59,539 nt of DNA, taken from IMG/VR virus record IMGVR_UViG_3300021092_000047, positions 1-59,539 of that record; one strand, 5' to 3'. The DNA is from a virus. A model generated the notes under the pieces. The model did not search any database. It saw only the letters and a program-made list of their open reading frames with translations, and had not been told where the DNA came from. Positions 40,105 to 49,079 of the stretch are shown here, in pieces. Numbering within the stretch: position 1 is the stretch's first letter; every line of letters starts with the position of its first letter. A program made the position numbers and the translations under genes.

Positions 40105-41229
40105 CTATCCCCACAAAGAGAGACCCCAATTTTCAATTTTTTGTCGTTTCCAGCCGTTGAACCCGGCATAGACCAGGCGTTCTCGTTGCTTCCAATCCTT
40201 CCAACGAGCCCAAAAAGAACCCTTTGGAATCATGATGTTTCCTGTCTGCGGATTAACAATGTCAAGTTTAATCCACAAGTCTTTCTTGTCTGCAGGTACA
40301 TATTTGGCGCTGTCTCGAATATCTCGAGGACCTTTATTCCAAACTGCCCAACTGTTTAATACAAGAACCAAAGGACCACCATAAAGCTTCTTAGTGTCTT
40401 CACGATCGTCCGCACCAATTTCTGCCATGGCGTGAGCCCAGGTTCCGCGCCTGCACGCAACACCGTTAGCGTCTCGCGTGTTGGAAAACCCTTCTCCACC
40501 GCACGTAGACAGGAATCGACCTTGACCAAGTGCGTCACGCGAGGCCTCAAAGGTTGACACACGAGCTGCGGTACGAATCAAGTTACGATTCAACACTTTT
40601 GTAACCTCAGGCGGTGGTTCAGTTTTGCCCCACTTGCCTGCGGTTGCAGCGCTATACTTTGTAAGATCAATTCCAAACTCTGGATAGTTTTTACGGATAA
40701 CGCCACCGCATTTGCTCATGCTGATGTTAGCAGCGGCACCACAAAACCAACCGTCGCCTCCGTGATTTCGGTACCAATAAACAGCTTCAGTTGAGAAGGC
40801 ACCATTCTTTACGCCTAATGTTCCAATCTCAGGAAACGCTTCTAGGTGACCGGAAACTTCATCTGGAGCGTTAGCGATGACATCACCAACCATCGTGCCG
40901 AGCTTAGCGTTCTTGTCGCTATGGCTGACACAATCCCCGCGACCTTGTGCAGGACCAGGCCAAACACCGGGAAATTGCTCCATCACGTAAATGAATGGAA
41001 TTACAAGCTGACCGGCAAAAGCGTCTGCCCAACCAAAGGCTTGAGCAGCAGCTTCTACATCAGAATAACCACCGGTTGCTCGAGATAAGTCTGTAAACTT
41101 GTCGTACTCTTCCGTGTCTAGATAGCAACCAGCGTAGCCGCTGTCATAGCGAGCGATCAACTCGTTAATCGGAAGCGTGACACTTTCTTTTTCTTGCCAA
41201 GCAAAAGTGCCCTTTTGGTAAATTTTCAT
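40105..41229 (-). CDS. Papain-like cysteine peptidase
   Basis: 374 aa, ATG after AAGGAG. A Cys-His-Asn arrangement fits the papain fold: QGRGDCVSHS (C100, Q95), GTWAHAMAEIG (H266) and LVLNSWAVW (N292). The segment between (about 130-240) includes extra cysteines (WFCGAAANISMSKCGG, FLSTCGGEGF). No signal peptide. It sits between a thioredoxin-like lipoprotein and membrane proteins near the MMP-like protease, suggesting virion- or lysis-associated proteolysis. Activity is predicted from motif order only. Confidence 0.68.
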   Translation of the reverse strand: MKIYQKGTFAWQEKESVTLPINELIARYDSGYAGCYLDTEEYDKFTDLSRATGGYSDVEAAAQAFGWADAFAGQLVIPFIYVMEQFPGVWPGPAQGRGDCVSHSDKNAKLGTMVGDVIANAPDEVSGHLEAFPEIGTLGVKNGAFSTEAVYWYRNHGGDGWFCGAAANISMSKCGGVIRKNYPEFGIDLTKYSAATAGKWGKTEPPPEVTKVLNRNLIRTAARVSTFEASRDALGQGRFLSTCGGEGFSNTRDANGVACRRGTWAHAMAEIGADDREDTKKLYGGPLVLVLNSWAVWNKGPRDIRDSAKYVPADKKDLWIKLDIVNPQTGNIMIPKGSFWARWKDWKQRERLVYAGFNGWKRQKIENWGLSLWG

Positions 41230-41239
41230 TGCGCACTCC

Positions 41240-41704
41240 TTATTGCTGCAAAGCCCAACCGACGACGTAATACAGATCGCTCAGTTTCGTGCAATCGTCT
41301 TTTGTTAGCGGTCTAGGGTGCTCTCCAATTACTTTTGAGAACAACTTGTCTACCGCAGCAGAAAAACCAGGGAACGCGCCAGCTAGCTCTGGGTACTTTT
41401 TGCCGTAAATCGCAAGGAGGTCTTTGTTGAAGTCGACAACCTTGTCTGAATTTACATTTACGTCGGCTAACGCCCACATGTCGCTCGCCCCTAACCAAAG
41501 GTCAGAGGCAAGTAGTTTTTTTTCTTTACTGACCGTAGCCGCTTTGACCAGTGCAAGAATTTCGGAAGCTTCTTCAACAAGCGCTTTGTCTGGTGCAACA
41601 ATTGCGTCCGTAGGTTTATTTATCTGCTCAACGCTGGCTGTTGGCCAAAAAAGCAAGAGCAAACCAAGAACACCACAAACTAAACCAACAACAGAAGGTT
41701 TCAT
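41240..41704 (-). CDS. 154-aa secreted or anchored hypothetical protein
   Basis: Start at the ATG at 41704 (MKPSVVGLVCGVLGLLLLFW), eight bases after TAGGA. The N-terminal hydrophobic stretch with a Cys is a signal anchor. The rest is helical (ILALVKAATVSKEKKLLASD, YPELAGAFPGFSAAVDKLFS) with one C-terminal Cys. In a cluster with proteases and another small membrane protein, consistent with envelope-directed functions. No family recognised. Confidence 0.6.
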   Translation of the reverse strand: MKPSVVGLVCGVLGLLLLFWPTASVEQINKPTDAIVAPDKALVEEASEILALVKAATVSKEKKLLASDLWLGASDMWALADVNVNSDKVVDFNKDLLAIYGKKYPELAGAFPGFSAAVDKLFSKVIGEHPRPLTKDDCTKLSDLYYVVGWALQQ

Positions 41705-41753
41705 AATAGTTTTCCTAAGATTTGTGCCGCTGTGAACTTGCCATCTGCTGTTT

Positions 41754-42101
41754 CTAAGGTCGGCGTGCGAGCTTGGCTTCAGCTTTAGCTGCTTCAATTT
41801 CAGTCATCCCAGCTTTTGCGTATTCCCACCAAACCTGCGGCCCAGCGTTTGGTGCGGTAGCTTCAATAATTTCAAGGTGCTCGATAAAACCAGCAGGAGG
41901 CGGCGAGTCACTAGTTCGCGTGGTTTTTGCCGGGGATATCGGCAATTGTGGTGCTTTTGTTGCAACAGCAACCGCAAGTTTCCGTAGTAGCGGCAAAACG
42001 AAGCTGAAAAAAGCAACAGCAACAAGCACCCCGGCCAACACATCCTTAATCAAGCTGCTGGCAGTTTCGAGATCCAAAGTCATCAGTTGAGCCAAAAACA
42101 T
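41754..42101 (-). CDS. 115-aa single-span membrane protein, possible holin
   Basis: AAGGA precedes the ATG by seven bases. One hydrophobic segment at about residues 18-42 (IKDVLAGVLVAVAFFSFVLP) with basic residues after it (LLRKLAVAVATK), then a Pro-rich stretch and a charged helix (MTEIEAAKAEAKLARRP). Size and topology would fit a class III holin or a spanin-like protein next to the peptidoglycan-binding metalloprotease, but nothing is diagnostic. Confidence 0.55.
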   Translation of the reverse strand: MFLAQLMTLDLETASSLIKDVLAGVLVAVAFFSFVLPLLRKLAVAVATKAPQLPISPAKTTRTSDSPPPAGFIEHLEIIEATAPNAGPQVWWEYAKAGMTEIEAAKAEAKLARRP

Positions 42102-42111
42102 AAATTAATCC

Positions 42112-43023
42112 TTATTTCTTACAGGTGATTATTAGACGCTGCCCCAAATGCATTTCGACAGCAAGTTCGTTTCCGATTTGCTTAACGCCGCGCACAGGAG
42201 CAGGATTACAATTTGGTCCGTACAACTTCTGTACGCGCACAATATCGTCATCTTGTTGCGGCGCAGCGATAAAGGGGTTGTAATAAGGAGCCATCAAAGC
42301 TCCTAACTTTTTTGAATGAGTCAGGCCCAGTAAATGGCCAAACTCGTGACAAGCAACATTCAACATTTGAATCCCTCGTTGCTTAGGTTGAGTTACCCAA
42401 GTTTCGTCGAGGTCAAACTTCATTGTAAGTTGATTGTCGTTGCCTGTTGGTAAATAAGCCCAAGCCAGCGTTCCTCCACGGCCATCAAAATTATGCTGTG
42501 GACCTCGTCCAGTAGCAATAACAATATCGGCTTTAGCTGCCGACTTCGCAGGTGAAATGTGCAAACCGCAAACGTCATCCCAGGCCTTAAAAGCGGCAAC
42601 AATGATTTGTTGTTGTACGTTTTTTGTGACCCCTTCAACGTGCTGCGCGATATAGTACGTCAGCCCCTGTTTGTTCCAACGATCGCGTTTTTCTGCAGTA
42701 ATTTCCTGCGCGCGAATAAATTTAAGGTGCTCTTTGTTGCCCTTGTCTATGTGATCGGGACAGCCGCAACGCGGACACTCCATTGCTCGAAGTGTTTTGT
42801 GGTCAACAACACCGTCGGCCTTGAGTCCAAACATACGCTGAAAGGCTTTTACGCCTTTTTTAAGATCTTCGTACGAGACATTCTTAATAAGTTCGGCACT
42901 GATGTAACCAAAGAATAACAAATAGTTGACGGCAAACGTCATCTCTTGCCTAGATGTTTGGTCGCTTCCGTTCTTCTTGAACAAACGAACTGCTTCGGCT
43001 CGTCCTTTAGCCTCTGTTGTCAT
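42112..43023 (-). CDS. Matrixin-type (MMP-like) metalloprotease with PG-binding domain
   Basis: 303 aa, ATG after AGGAGG. Layout is propeptide/peptidoglycan-binding domain (about 28-80, VKAFQRMFGLKADGVVDHKT), cysteine switch PRCGCPD at 84-90, and catalytic domain with GRGGTLAWAYLP, HEFGHLLGLTH (226-236) and Met-turn ALMAPYY near 243. This is the full M10A/MMP order, with the inhibitory Cys held to the active-site zinc until cleavage. No hemopexin domain and no signal peptide. The tail after 260 is unassigned. Target could be a proteinaceous host surface or a virion protein during entry; the position beside tail genes is consistent with a virion enzyme. Confidence 0.88.
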   Translation of the reverse strand: MTTEAKGRAEAVRLFKKNGSDQTSRQEMTFAVNYLLFFGYISAELIKNVSYEDLKKGVKAFQRMFGLKADGVVDHKTLRAMECPRCGCPDHIDKGNKEHLKFIRAQEITAEKRDRWNKQGLTYYIAQHVEGVTKNVQQQIIVAAFKAWDDVCGLHISPAKSAAKADIVIATGRGPQHNFDGRGGTLAWAYLPTGNDNQLTMKFDLDETWVTQPKQRGIQMLNVACHEFGHLLGLTHSKKLGALMAPYYNPFIAAPQQDDDIVRVQKLYGPNCNPAPVRGVKQIGNELAVEMHLGQRLIITCKK

Positions 43024-43039
43024 AATTTAACCTCCTGTC

Positions 43040-44701
43040 TTATCTAGCTGTCGGGATAGTAGACGCGACACTGACCGTCACATTAGCAGCCTCTGCATAA
43101 AACTGCACCGTCTTTGCCGTCACCATCTTGGCAGGCTGTTCCGGAATCACAATGGTATCGGAATCCCTAAGGTATTGTACTGTGCCATCCGGGTTGCGGA
43201 TACGCCCAAATATGTCAAGATCCGTCACTGAAAGGTTATCTTGCAGGAAATTGTGTATCGCATCTACGATTCGAGAGCCATCTAGTCGGCCGATGAAGTC
43301 AGTTTGATTGATTACTGCAACTATTGCATTCCGGATACCGTTTAAGTCCGGTTCAGCGTCACCCGCCGCTTTATTGATAACCAGATTTACCTGCACAAAA
43401 CAAGGCACCGGCGCTTTTATCAAGGCATCTGCAGCGTAACTTCGAATATCGCGGCTACTTACCAAGGCTTGAATTTCCTTGATTAACGGTGTACCAGTGA
43501 TGTCGCACACGTAACTAGCGGTAGCCCCTACAACTAATCCGGTAGTTGGTGTAGCTGTGTCGGTAAACCGAATAGTTGTAGTTTGGTAAGCAGTATAGGC
43601 TCCTTCTGTCACGTTTATGATGTCAGGAATGAAATCATTGCCAGTTAGATCATTACCTCGCTGATCTAGGATGATTTCAAATCCGGAATTTAAGTTGGCA
43701 TCTACCTGCCTGCGTATTCTGGAAACCTCATAAAAGCCCGGCGAAACGTTTTTGTCTAACGAAAATTGCCAAACACTAGTCGCACTAGAAACGGAAACGC
43801 AGGTTGCCACAACTGTATGCGCCAGTCTTTGAAGTGCCTCTTGTCCTCGAATGTACCAATCAACCCGTCCGCCAAAACTGATAGGAAAAATTGTATGCTG
43901 ATCCCGCAACATCTCAGGATCACCATATCCGACAATGGACTGGTTAGTTACAGACTCAAATTCTGGAATAGATCTTAAGTAAGCCCGCATGTTTGTGCGG
44001 TTAGATAAAGCTTTTGCCGCGATACCTAGTTGCAACTCTTCCAGCAGTTGACTGTTAGTTTCAGTGTTCGTGCCGTCAGTAAACGTGGAAGTAGCGTAAC
44101 TAGTGACGTAACCAGCTATTGAACGATCAGGAACAATCAAGTCTCCCGCGTTTAACTTTGCTTCTGCACCTACGTCAACAGCTTCAACAGTAATAGTAAA
44201 TGCCCAGTTTCCATTACTAAGCTGCACTAGAAGCCTGTCTGTATCACTTGAAACCTGGTTTGCTGAAGTTCTAGAAATGAATGTTGCCGTGGAAGTATAG
44301 CTTTGCCCATTAGCTTCAAAGGTCATTCCATTAGGCACAGTAACTGAACGGGCAGCGTCTAGTTCAATAGTCACTGGACCAGTTGCTTTAGTTCCTAGCT
44401 TCCTATTTACACCCCAATTCGACAACACTTCGTTAACGACTTCTTCGTCAGCAAGAGTCGGGTCTGCTTGGATTTGCTGGAGGCTGCGAGCAGACTGATA
44501 TCGTTGCAAGTTGGTACGAATAGCAGCTTCAAGCACGGCATGATAGTAAACCAAGGTATCTTTGAAAACACCGCGTTTCAAATCTAATTCAGGATTCAAC
44601 TCTTGAAGCTGAGCCGCCAACCTGTCCAACAGTTGTTGGACATCTTCAGCGTTAAGTGCATTTAATGCTGGCACTTCAAAATCAGAAATAGTCAAAGCCA
44701 T
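43040..44701 (-). CDS. Baseplate J-like protein
   Basis: 553 aa, ATG after GAGG. The N-terminal helical region (VQQLLDRLAAQLQELNPELD, VFKDTLVYYHAVLEAAIRTN) and beta modules (VTVPNGMTFEANGQSYTSTA) followed by the C-terminal CFVQVNLVINKAAGDAEPDL with IRNAIVAVINQTDFIGRLDG match the baseplate J/gp47 (Mu) family that forms baseplate wedges in contractile tails. Follows the gp25-like gene, the usual order. Good evidence for a myovirus-type tail. Confidence 0.8.
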   Translation of the reverse strand: MALTISDFEVPALNALNAEDVQQLLDRLAAQLQELNPELDLKRGVFKDTLVYYHAVLEAAIRTNLQRYQSARSLQQIQADPTLADEEVVNEVLSNWGVNRKLGTKATGPVTIELDAARSVTVPNGMTFEANGQSYTSTATFISRTSANQVSSDTDRLLVQLSNGNWAFTITVEAVDVGAEAKLNAGDLIVPDRSIAGYVTSYATSTFTDGTNTETNSQLLEELQLGIAAKALSNRTNMRAYLRSIPEFESVTNQSIVGYGDPEMLRDQHTIFPISFGGRVDWYIRGQEALQRLAHTVVATCVSVSSATSVWQFSLDKNVSPGFYEVSRIRRQVDANLNSGFEIILDQRGNDLTGNDFIPDIINVTEGAYTAYQTTTIRFTDTATPTTGLVVGATASYVCDITGTPLIKEIQALVSSRDIRSYAADALIKAPVPCFVQVNLVINKAAGDAEPDLNGIRNAIVAVINQTDFIGRLDGSRIVDAIHNFLQDNLSVTDLDIFGRIRNPDGTVQYLRDSDTIVIPEQPAKMVTAKTVQFYAEAANVTVSVASTIPTAR

Positions 44702-44711
44702 GTTGAAATCC

Positions 44712-45200
44712 TCAAATTGCGATAACGCGGAGCGGATAGACTACAGTACGAGACTCTCCCGCTCGACTAGTTACTTGAATGTTCAATGTTGCCTGGTCAC
44801 CAAAAAGAGATGCAGACAACAACTGAGCTTTTAAGTAGCGTTCATCGCTCGGATCTGTATTTAATTCTTCCAGCATTAAGTTGTTTTTTAATTCAAGCTC
44901 GGCAAGAGAAAATTCGCTGAACAAGTCTTGTGACGTGCGAACTATACCTGCGCGTATTCGGGTTAGAAAAAACGTACCTCGCGCCGGTTGATATTCCAAT
45001 GAACCACGTTCTGTAAGCAACTCCAATAAGAAACGTTGTACTAACTTTTGAATGCCTGCAATTAACGCGCCTGATTGTTTCGGTAAAACTAAAGCAGGAA
45101 TTAGCTGTGCCTCTCCTAAGGCTTTAGCTCCATTAAAAGCAAGTAAATCAACCGTCCGGCCTGCATAATCACGCACAGAAGCTGAAAGTAATTTAGCCAT
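44712..45200 (-). CDS. gp25-like baseplate wedge protein (candidate)
   Basis: 162 aa, ATG after AAGGAG. The stretch IQKLVQRFLLELLTERGSLE then YQPARGTFFLTRIRAGI resembles the gp25/GPW (lysozyme-like wedge) fold: helix, then G-S plus G-T-x-F. Sits immediately upstream of the baseplate J-like gene, as gp25-like genes usually do. The family match is by pattern only. Confidence 0.6.
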   Translation of the reverse strand: MAKLLSASVRDYAGRTVDLLAFNGAKALGEAQLIPALVLPKQSGALIAGIQKLVQRFLLELLTERGSLEYQPARGTFFLTRIRAGIVRTSQDLFSEFSLAELELKNNLMLEELNTDPSDERYLKAQLLSASLFGDQATLNIQVTSRAGESRTVVYPLRVIAI

Positions 45201-45201
45201 A

Positions 45202-45777
45202 TCAATCAGCTCCTTGCTTTAATAGCGTTGTGAAGTATTTCAAAGCTTGACCTAAAAACGCACCGTTCGGTTGTCCATGACCCCGTTCACGACTGGCTAC
45301 GTGAGCCACAGCTCTTGGAAAACTTTGTGAGACTCTGGCGCGATATGCTCTTTCTGCTTGCATCATGTAATCAATTTGCAAAGGAAGAACCACATTATCA
45401 CCAACATTACCTGCATTTCCGGGCGTGTAGGCTGCAATCAACTGTTTTTCTGCTTCATCGGTTTGAAAAGCCTTATGGATTGCAATTAGGTCTTTTTCTG
45501 TCTGTAGTGCACCTTCCCACTTGGGAGTACTATCGTCAGATGGCTTTCCTTGATCGGCTTTTACGTCCGCGGTGTTTTCCGCAGAATGAGAACCTTCAGT
45601 CGCCTCTTCTGTACTAACTTCCGGTCGAAACCAAGGGACAGCATCACTAATAGTGCGCTGGAGGTATGCTTCTTCCTTTAGTTTCGCAAAATGTTCAATC
45701 ACTTTTTGCAGATTCTTGTCAATGACTGCTTTTTGTAATCCTGGCGTTGGCGGCGGCGGAAGTGCTGGTGTTGTCAT
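45202..45777 (-). CDS. 191-aa hypothetical virion protein
   Basis: Pro-rich start MTTPALPPPPTPGLQKAV, an acidic disordered middle (STEEATEGSHSAENTADVKA), and a C-terminal helical domain (IDYMMQAERAYRARVSQSFP). No catalytic motif. Located between the sigma factor and the gp25-like gene within the baseplate cluster, so probably a structural or assembly component. No family recognised. Confidence 0.58.
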   Translation of the reverse strand: MTTPALPPPPTPGLQKAVIDKNLQKVIEHFAKLKEEAYLQRTISDAVPWFRPEVSTEEATEGSHSAENTADVKADQGKPSDDSTPKWEGALQTEKDLIAIHKAFQTDEAEKQLIAAYTPGNAGNVGDNVVLPLQIDYMMQAERAYRARVSQSFPRAVAHVASRERGHGQPNGAFLGQALKYFTTLLKQGAD

Positions 45778-45780
45778 TGG

Positions 45781-46521
45781 TTACTCGGCAATGAAAGGAG
45801 AAAGATCTTGTTCTTGGTTTAGTAACGCCTGTATGCGTGCTTTTCTTTGAGTGATTGCTCCAGGAGATCGTCCTAATACTTTTGCAATTTCTTGATTTGA
45901 GCGTTTAGATTGTCCGTTTAGTCCGAGAGACATCTCAAGAATTTTCTGATCTATAGGATTCAGATCTTGATGTACGATTTGAACCCATAAGTCAGAAGCT
46001 TCATTGTGAAAGCCGGGTAACCTACCAGCGGTGCCGCCAGACAACGGGTCGATTGTTTCAATTTGACCGGAAGTCATGCCAGGTTGGTAAGTTCGTATCT
46101 TAGTTAACCGCTGTGGGCTAACGCCTAACCGATTGGAAAGCTCAGTATCTGACGGCTCTCTTCCAAGCTCATCGGCCAATTCTTGTTGATAAGCCCTTAA
46201 TCGCTGACTTTCGAGCAAAATCTTTTCAGGGACGCGCAACACGTTGTGCTGTTGCTGTGTTACGCGACGCAAGCCTTGCATGTGAGTAAGCAAGTGCGAT
46301 TGTATTCTTGAACGCTTAGGGTCGTATTTGCGCATAGCGTCTAGCGCCATTAGTCGTCCGCGACTAGCCGATAACGGACTATCTCCTCCGTACATTTTAA
46401 TGCCCTTCTGAACGACAGGATCAATTGCCTGCAAAAATGCAGCATTACCTTCTGGCGTTTGATTTTGTTGCCAGGTTTCGTATGCCGGACGGTATTCGTC
46501 TTCAAGGTAATCGCCGTTCAT
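45781..46521 (-). CDS. Phage-encoded RNA polymerase sigma factor
   Basis: 246 aa. Region 2-like sequence (MALDAMRKYDPKRSRIQSHL), region 3 (ADELGREPSDTELSNRLGVS then PQRLTKI) and region 4 helix-turn-helix (KRSNQEIAKVLGRSPGAITQ then RKARIQALL) are in order, matching sigma-70-type factors. Starts four bases inside the previous gene (ATGA). It lies inside the tail operon it may transcribe. Target promoters unknown; no repeated -10/-35 signature could be established by eye. Confidence 0.82.
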   Translation of the reverse strand: MNGDYLEDEYRPAYETWQQNQTPEGNAAFLQAIDPVVQKGIKMYGGDSPLSASRGRLMALDAMRKYDPKRSRIQSHLLTHMQGLRRVTQQQHNVLRVPEKILLESQRLRAYQQELADELGREPSDTELSNRLGVSPQRLTKIRTYQPGMTSGQIETIDPLSGGTAGRLPGFHNEASDLWVQIVHQDLNPIDQKILEMSLGLNGQSKRSNQEIAKVLGRSPGAITQRKARIQALLNQEQDLSPFIAE

Positions 46522-48299
46522 GAAACCACCGGAGGTAAAGAAAGTTCAGGAACAATAGGAGCGTACTTGAAATAGTTTTGCCCAAAAAAGGGATGTTCGT
46601 CTAGAGAAAAACGATCAGTCTCGTTTTCTTTAGCCGTCCGCAAATTTGTCAGTTCAAAAGTAGTCACAGCAGAAGCTTGTTCTGCGTTAATAGAAATTGT
46701 AACGCGCGCTACAAATCCCAGCATGTCTGTCGCTAAAGTATCCACGCCTGCGGATAGCTGGTTACCTTTTGCAGAAATCAATATCGTAGTTCCTGGAGCA
46801 ATATCAAATCTAAGCTTACCAACTAGCGTTCCTTCTCTACCGCGCAAAGCTTGAGTGGCATACATCATTTGAGCGTATTTGCTCATACCAGTGTTCCATT
46901 CTGGAACCTCAGAGCCTATATCTCTGTCGACAGCAATGTCATTTACGCCTACAGCATCGTGTGACACGTCGTTAAGTACTTTAGTCACATCAGCATCACC
47001 TGTAACTGCTTTAGGGTCAAAGTTAGCAAAATCTTCTAACCAAGGTGGTGCATTTACAAAAAGCCACATACCGTCAGTAACTGGCGGACCATTTTTAGCT
47101 GACGCAACAAAAGCAGCACCAACGCATTGTTTTGGGTCTTTGTCCGTTAATGTACCCATGATGTAATTTGCCATGACACCTACACCGTACAACGGTCTCT
47201 GGCTTTGTGCACTTAGGTTAAAGTCAGCATAGTCTCCCGGAAAAATTGTAGCCTGATGCTTCCGGGCCATTGGAAGAACAGGCGCTAAGATAGCCCCACG
47301 AGCCATGGGAATAATGCCAGCACCAAAACCAGGAAGTACAGAATAAATTAACGTTCCCCACATGCTTGTAGCGGCTATGGAGTTACCAATCTGACTGCTA
47401 ATGACTTTAGATGCTAATTGATAACCGTTACTAAACAACAATAAAGGACAAGCACTAGCATACGGAGCCATGTAACGGCTACTAGAAAACGTAGCAATTC
47501 CTTCCCAAGTACCGAATTGCTCAATAACATTCAAAGCCCGATTATTCGCTTCAATTAAACTTATCGGACCTGTCACTACATTTTTACACCAAATACCTTG
47601 GTCATGAGTTTGCAACTGATTGTTGCTGGCAATCCAATGTAGACTCTCTAAAATAGCATTACTGAAATTGCGTTCTAATAGTGGCGGTAAATCCTGACTA
47701 AGTTTAGTCTCTGCGGTCGTATAGTATGTACCTCCAGGGCCTGCTTCTAATATTCCTTGCATAAAAGAATGAGGCGCACCTGGAACAACATCTTTACTAC
47801 CACCAGAAGAGACTGATAGGTCGAAAAGTTTATTGACAAAGTTAACGATCATTGTCACACGACCAGCAGACCGCCTGTAAGTTAAACCAGAAACATATCC
47901 TTTGAAAATCACAGCATCCTTGCCCAGATCTTTTTCTCTTGCTTCCTGTGCTTTTTGCTGTACCTTTGCTTGCGGAAACTGCTTTCTAACTCCTCCAGTC
48001 CCACTGGTATCAAAGTCACCCAGCGCACCGCTCACCAAAATTTCAGCTTCTGCCATTTGTTTAATCAAGTTTACTATCTTATAGACAGAAGAATCGCTTT
48101 GTGTCCGCGCATCTCGACCTAAAGCGATTTGAGCACTAGCTGTTGGAATATCATTAAGGCCGTACGTAATGCTTATTTGTGATGCAGGCAAAAAAAATCC
48201 AGCTACTTTAACCTTAACCTCAGCGCCTGCAGTAACTAAGCCTATTTCATTTGTATTGCCAGATAGATCAACAAGAGCCCAGCTACCTGCTTGAGACAT
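46518..48299 (-). CDS. Tail/baseplate hub-like structural protein
   Basis: 593 aa, ATG after GAGGAG. The N-terminal region has barrel-like beta segments (VKVKVAGFFLPASQISITYG, VIFKGYVSGLTYRRSAGRVT), suggesting a gp27/gpD-type hub fold. It contains an unusual KVQQKAQEAREKDLG insert (about residues 111-126) whose DNA nearly matches a part of the tape-measure gene (48-base repeat). The rest is long beta-rich sequence with Gly-rich segments. Assignment to the hub is by fold impression and position. Confidence 0.58.
   Translation of the reverse strand: MSQAGSWALVDLSGNTNEIGLVTAGAEVKVKVAGFFLPASQISITYGLNDIPTASAQIALGRDARTQSDSSVYKIVNLIKQMAEAEILVSGALGDFDTSGTGGVRKQFPQAKVQQKAQEAREKDLGKDAVIFKGYVSGLTYRRSAGRVTMIVNFVNKLFDLSVSSGGSKDVVPGAPHSFMQGILEAGPGGTYYTTAETKLSQDLPPLLERNFSNAILESLHWIASNNQLQTHDQGIWCKNVVTGPISLIEANNRALNVIEQFGTWEGIATFSSSRYMAPYASACPLLLFSNGYQLASKVISSQIGNSIAATSMWGTLIYSVLPGFGAGIIPMARGAILAPVLPMARKHQATIFPGDYADFNLSAQSQRPLYGVGVMANYIMGTLTDKDPKQCVGAAFVASAKNGPPVTDGMWLFVNAPPWLEDFANFDPKAVTGDADVTKVLNDVSHDAVGVNDIAVDRDIGSEVPEWNTGMSKYAQMMYATQALRGREGTLVGKLRFDIAPGTTILISAKGNQLSAGVDTLATDMLGFVARVTISINAEQASAVTTFELTNLRTAKENETDRFSLDEHPFFGQNYFKYAPIVPELSLPPVVS
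47920..47967. repeat. 48-base repeat, copy 1 (hub-like gene)
   Basis: 47 of 48 bases identical to 50147-50194. Encodes the peptide KVQQKAQEAREKDLG in the hub-like protein, in the same frame as the copy in the tape-measure gene. Confidence 0.9.
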
Positions 48300-49068
48300 T
48301 ACGTAACTCCTCGGTTCGATAGATTAGCGCCAAAACCAAACCGCCAAGCTGGTAAGCAAATTCTGGATGTTTGTTCCAGCAGTTACGAAACGTGACAAAA
48401 GGCTCTACATCGGCAACTCCAAATAGCTGCAATAAGTAAGGTTCACCAATGCTGCGTAACCCTTGAGCTATCTCTCCTAATGAAAAGGTCGGACGTAAAA
48501 ATCCGCGGATAGCCCAACGTGCTGGATTAACTGTGTTAACTCGAAAGCTGTACCCAGAATAAGGTAATGCGATTATTTGACTCAAGCTGTTTGTCAGCAC
48601 AACAGGTTCAGTGGTTGTTGTCGCAGGAAAACTTAAGCGTTGTACGGTAACATCTCCGTCTGCAATCTCCACTTGAAACTGGTACATAGACTGCCCGCTA
48701 GCGTCTGGCGATATTGTGCTGCCAAGTAAGGTAAGTTGCCCCGTTCCTTGTGTACGTTTTATTCTGGGTTGAAACAAATTTTCGTGAATCAAGTCACGCG
48801 AAACATCGTAGGTCAATCTTGGATCTAACGCTGACACATAATATTGCAATTCAGTCGCTGCAATTAGTTGTAGAAGCTGGGCTGTTCTGTAATTCAGCAT
48901 AGCCCTATCGGGGCTAGCGCCAAACAAACGCATGCGAAAAATATCCAAGTAAGTCGGTAACTCTATTTGAGCATAATCAGCAGGAATCAATTCATCTCCA
49001 GGATAATCTGGAAAATAACCGCTAGTACCTGACAGATTTACGAGTAACGTACGAGCATGATTGAACAT
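48283..49068 (-). CDS. 261-aa tail structural protein
   Basis: Start at the ATG at 49068 (MFNHARTLLVNLSGTSGYFP) after GAGGA. Helical/beta mixed; MRLFGASPDRAMLNYRTAQL near residue 50, and a C-terminal RNCWNKHPEFAYQLGGLVLA. Overlaps the hub-like gene by 17 bases. It lies between the hub-like protein and the 172-aa protein, a baseplate-hub neighbourhood, so probably a hub-associated protein. No family recognised. Confidence 0.6.
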   Translation of the reverse strand: MFNHARTLLVNLSGTSGYFPDYPGDELIPADYAQIELPTYLDIFRMRLFGASPDRAMLNYRTAQLLQLIAATELQYYVSALDPRLTYDVSRDLIHENLFQPRIKRTQGTGQLTLLGSTISPDASGQSMYQFQVEIADGDVTVQRLSFPATTTTEPVVLTNSLSQIIALPYSGYSFRVNTVNPARWAIRGFLRPTFSLGEIAQGLRSIGEPYLLQLFGVADVEPFVTFRNCWNKHPEFAYQLGGLVLALIYRTEELRNVSSR

Positions 49069-49079
49069 ATAAATCCTCG

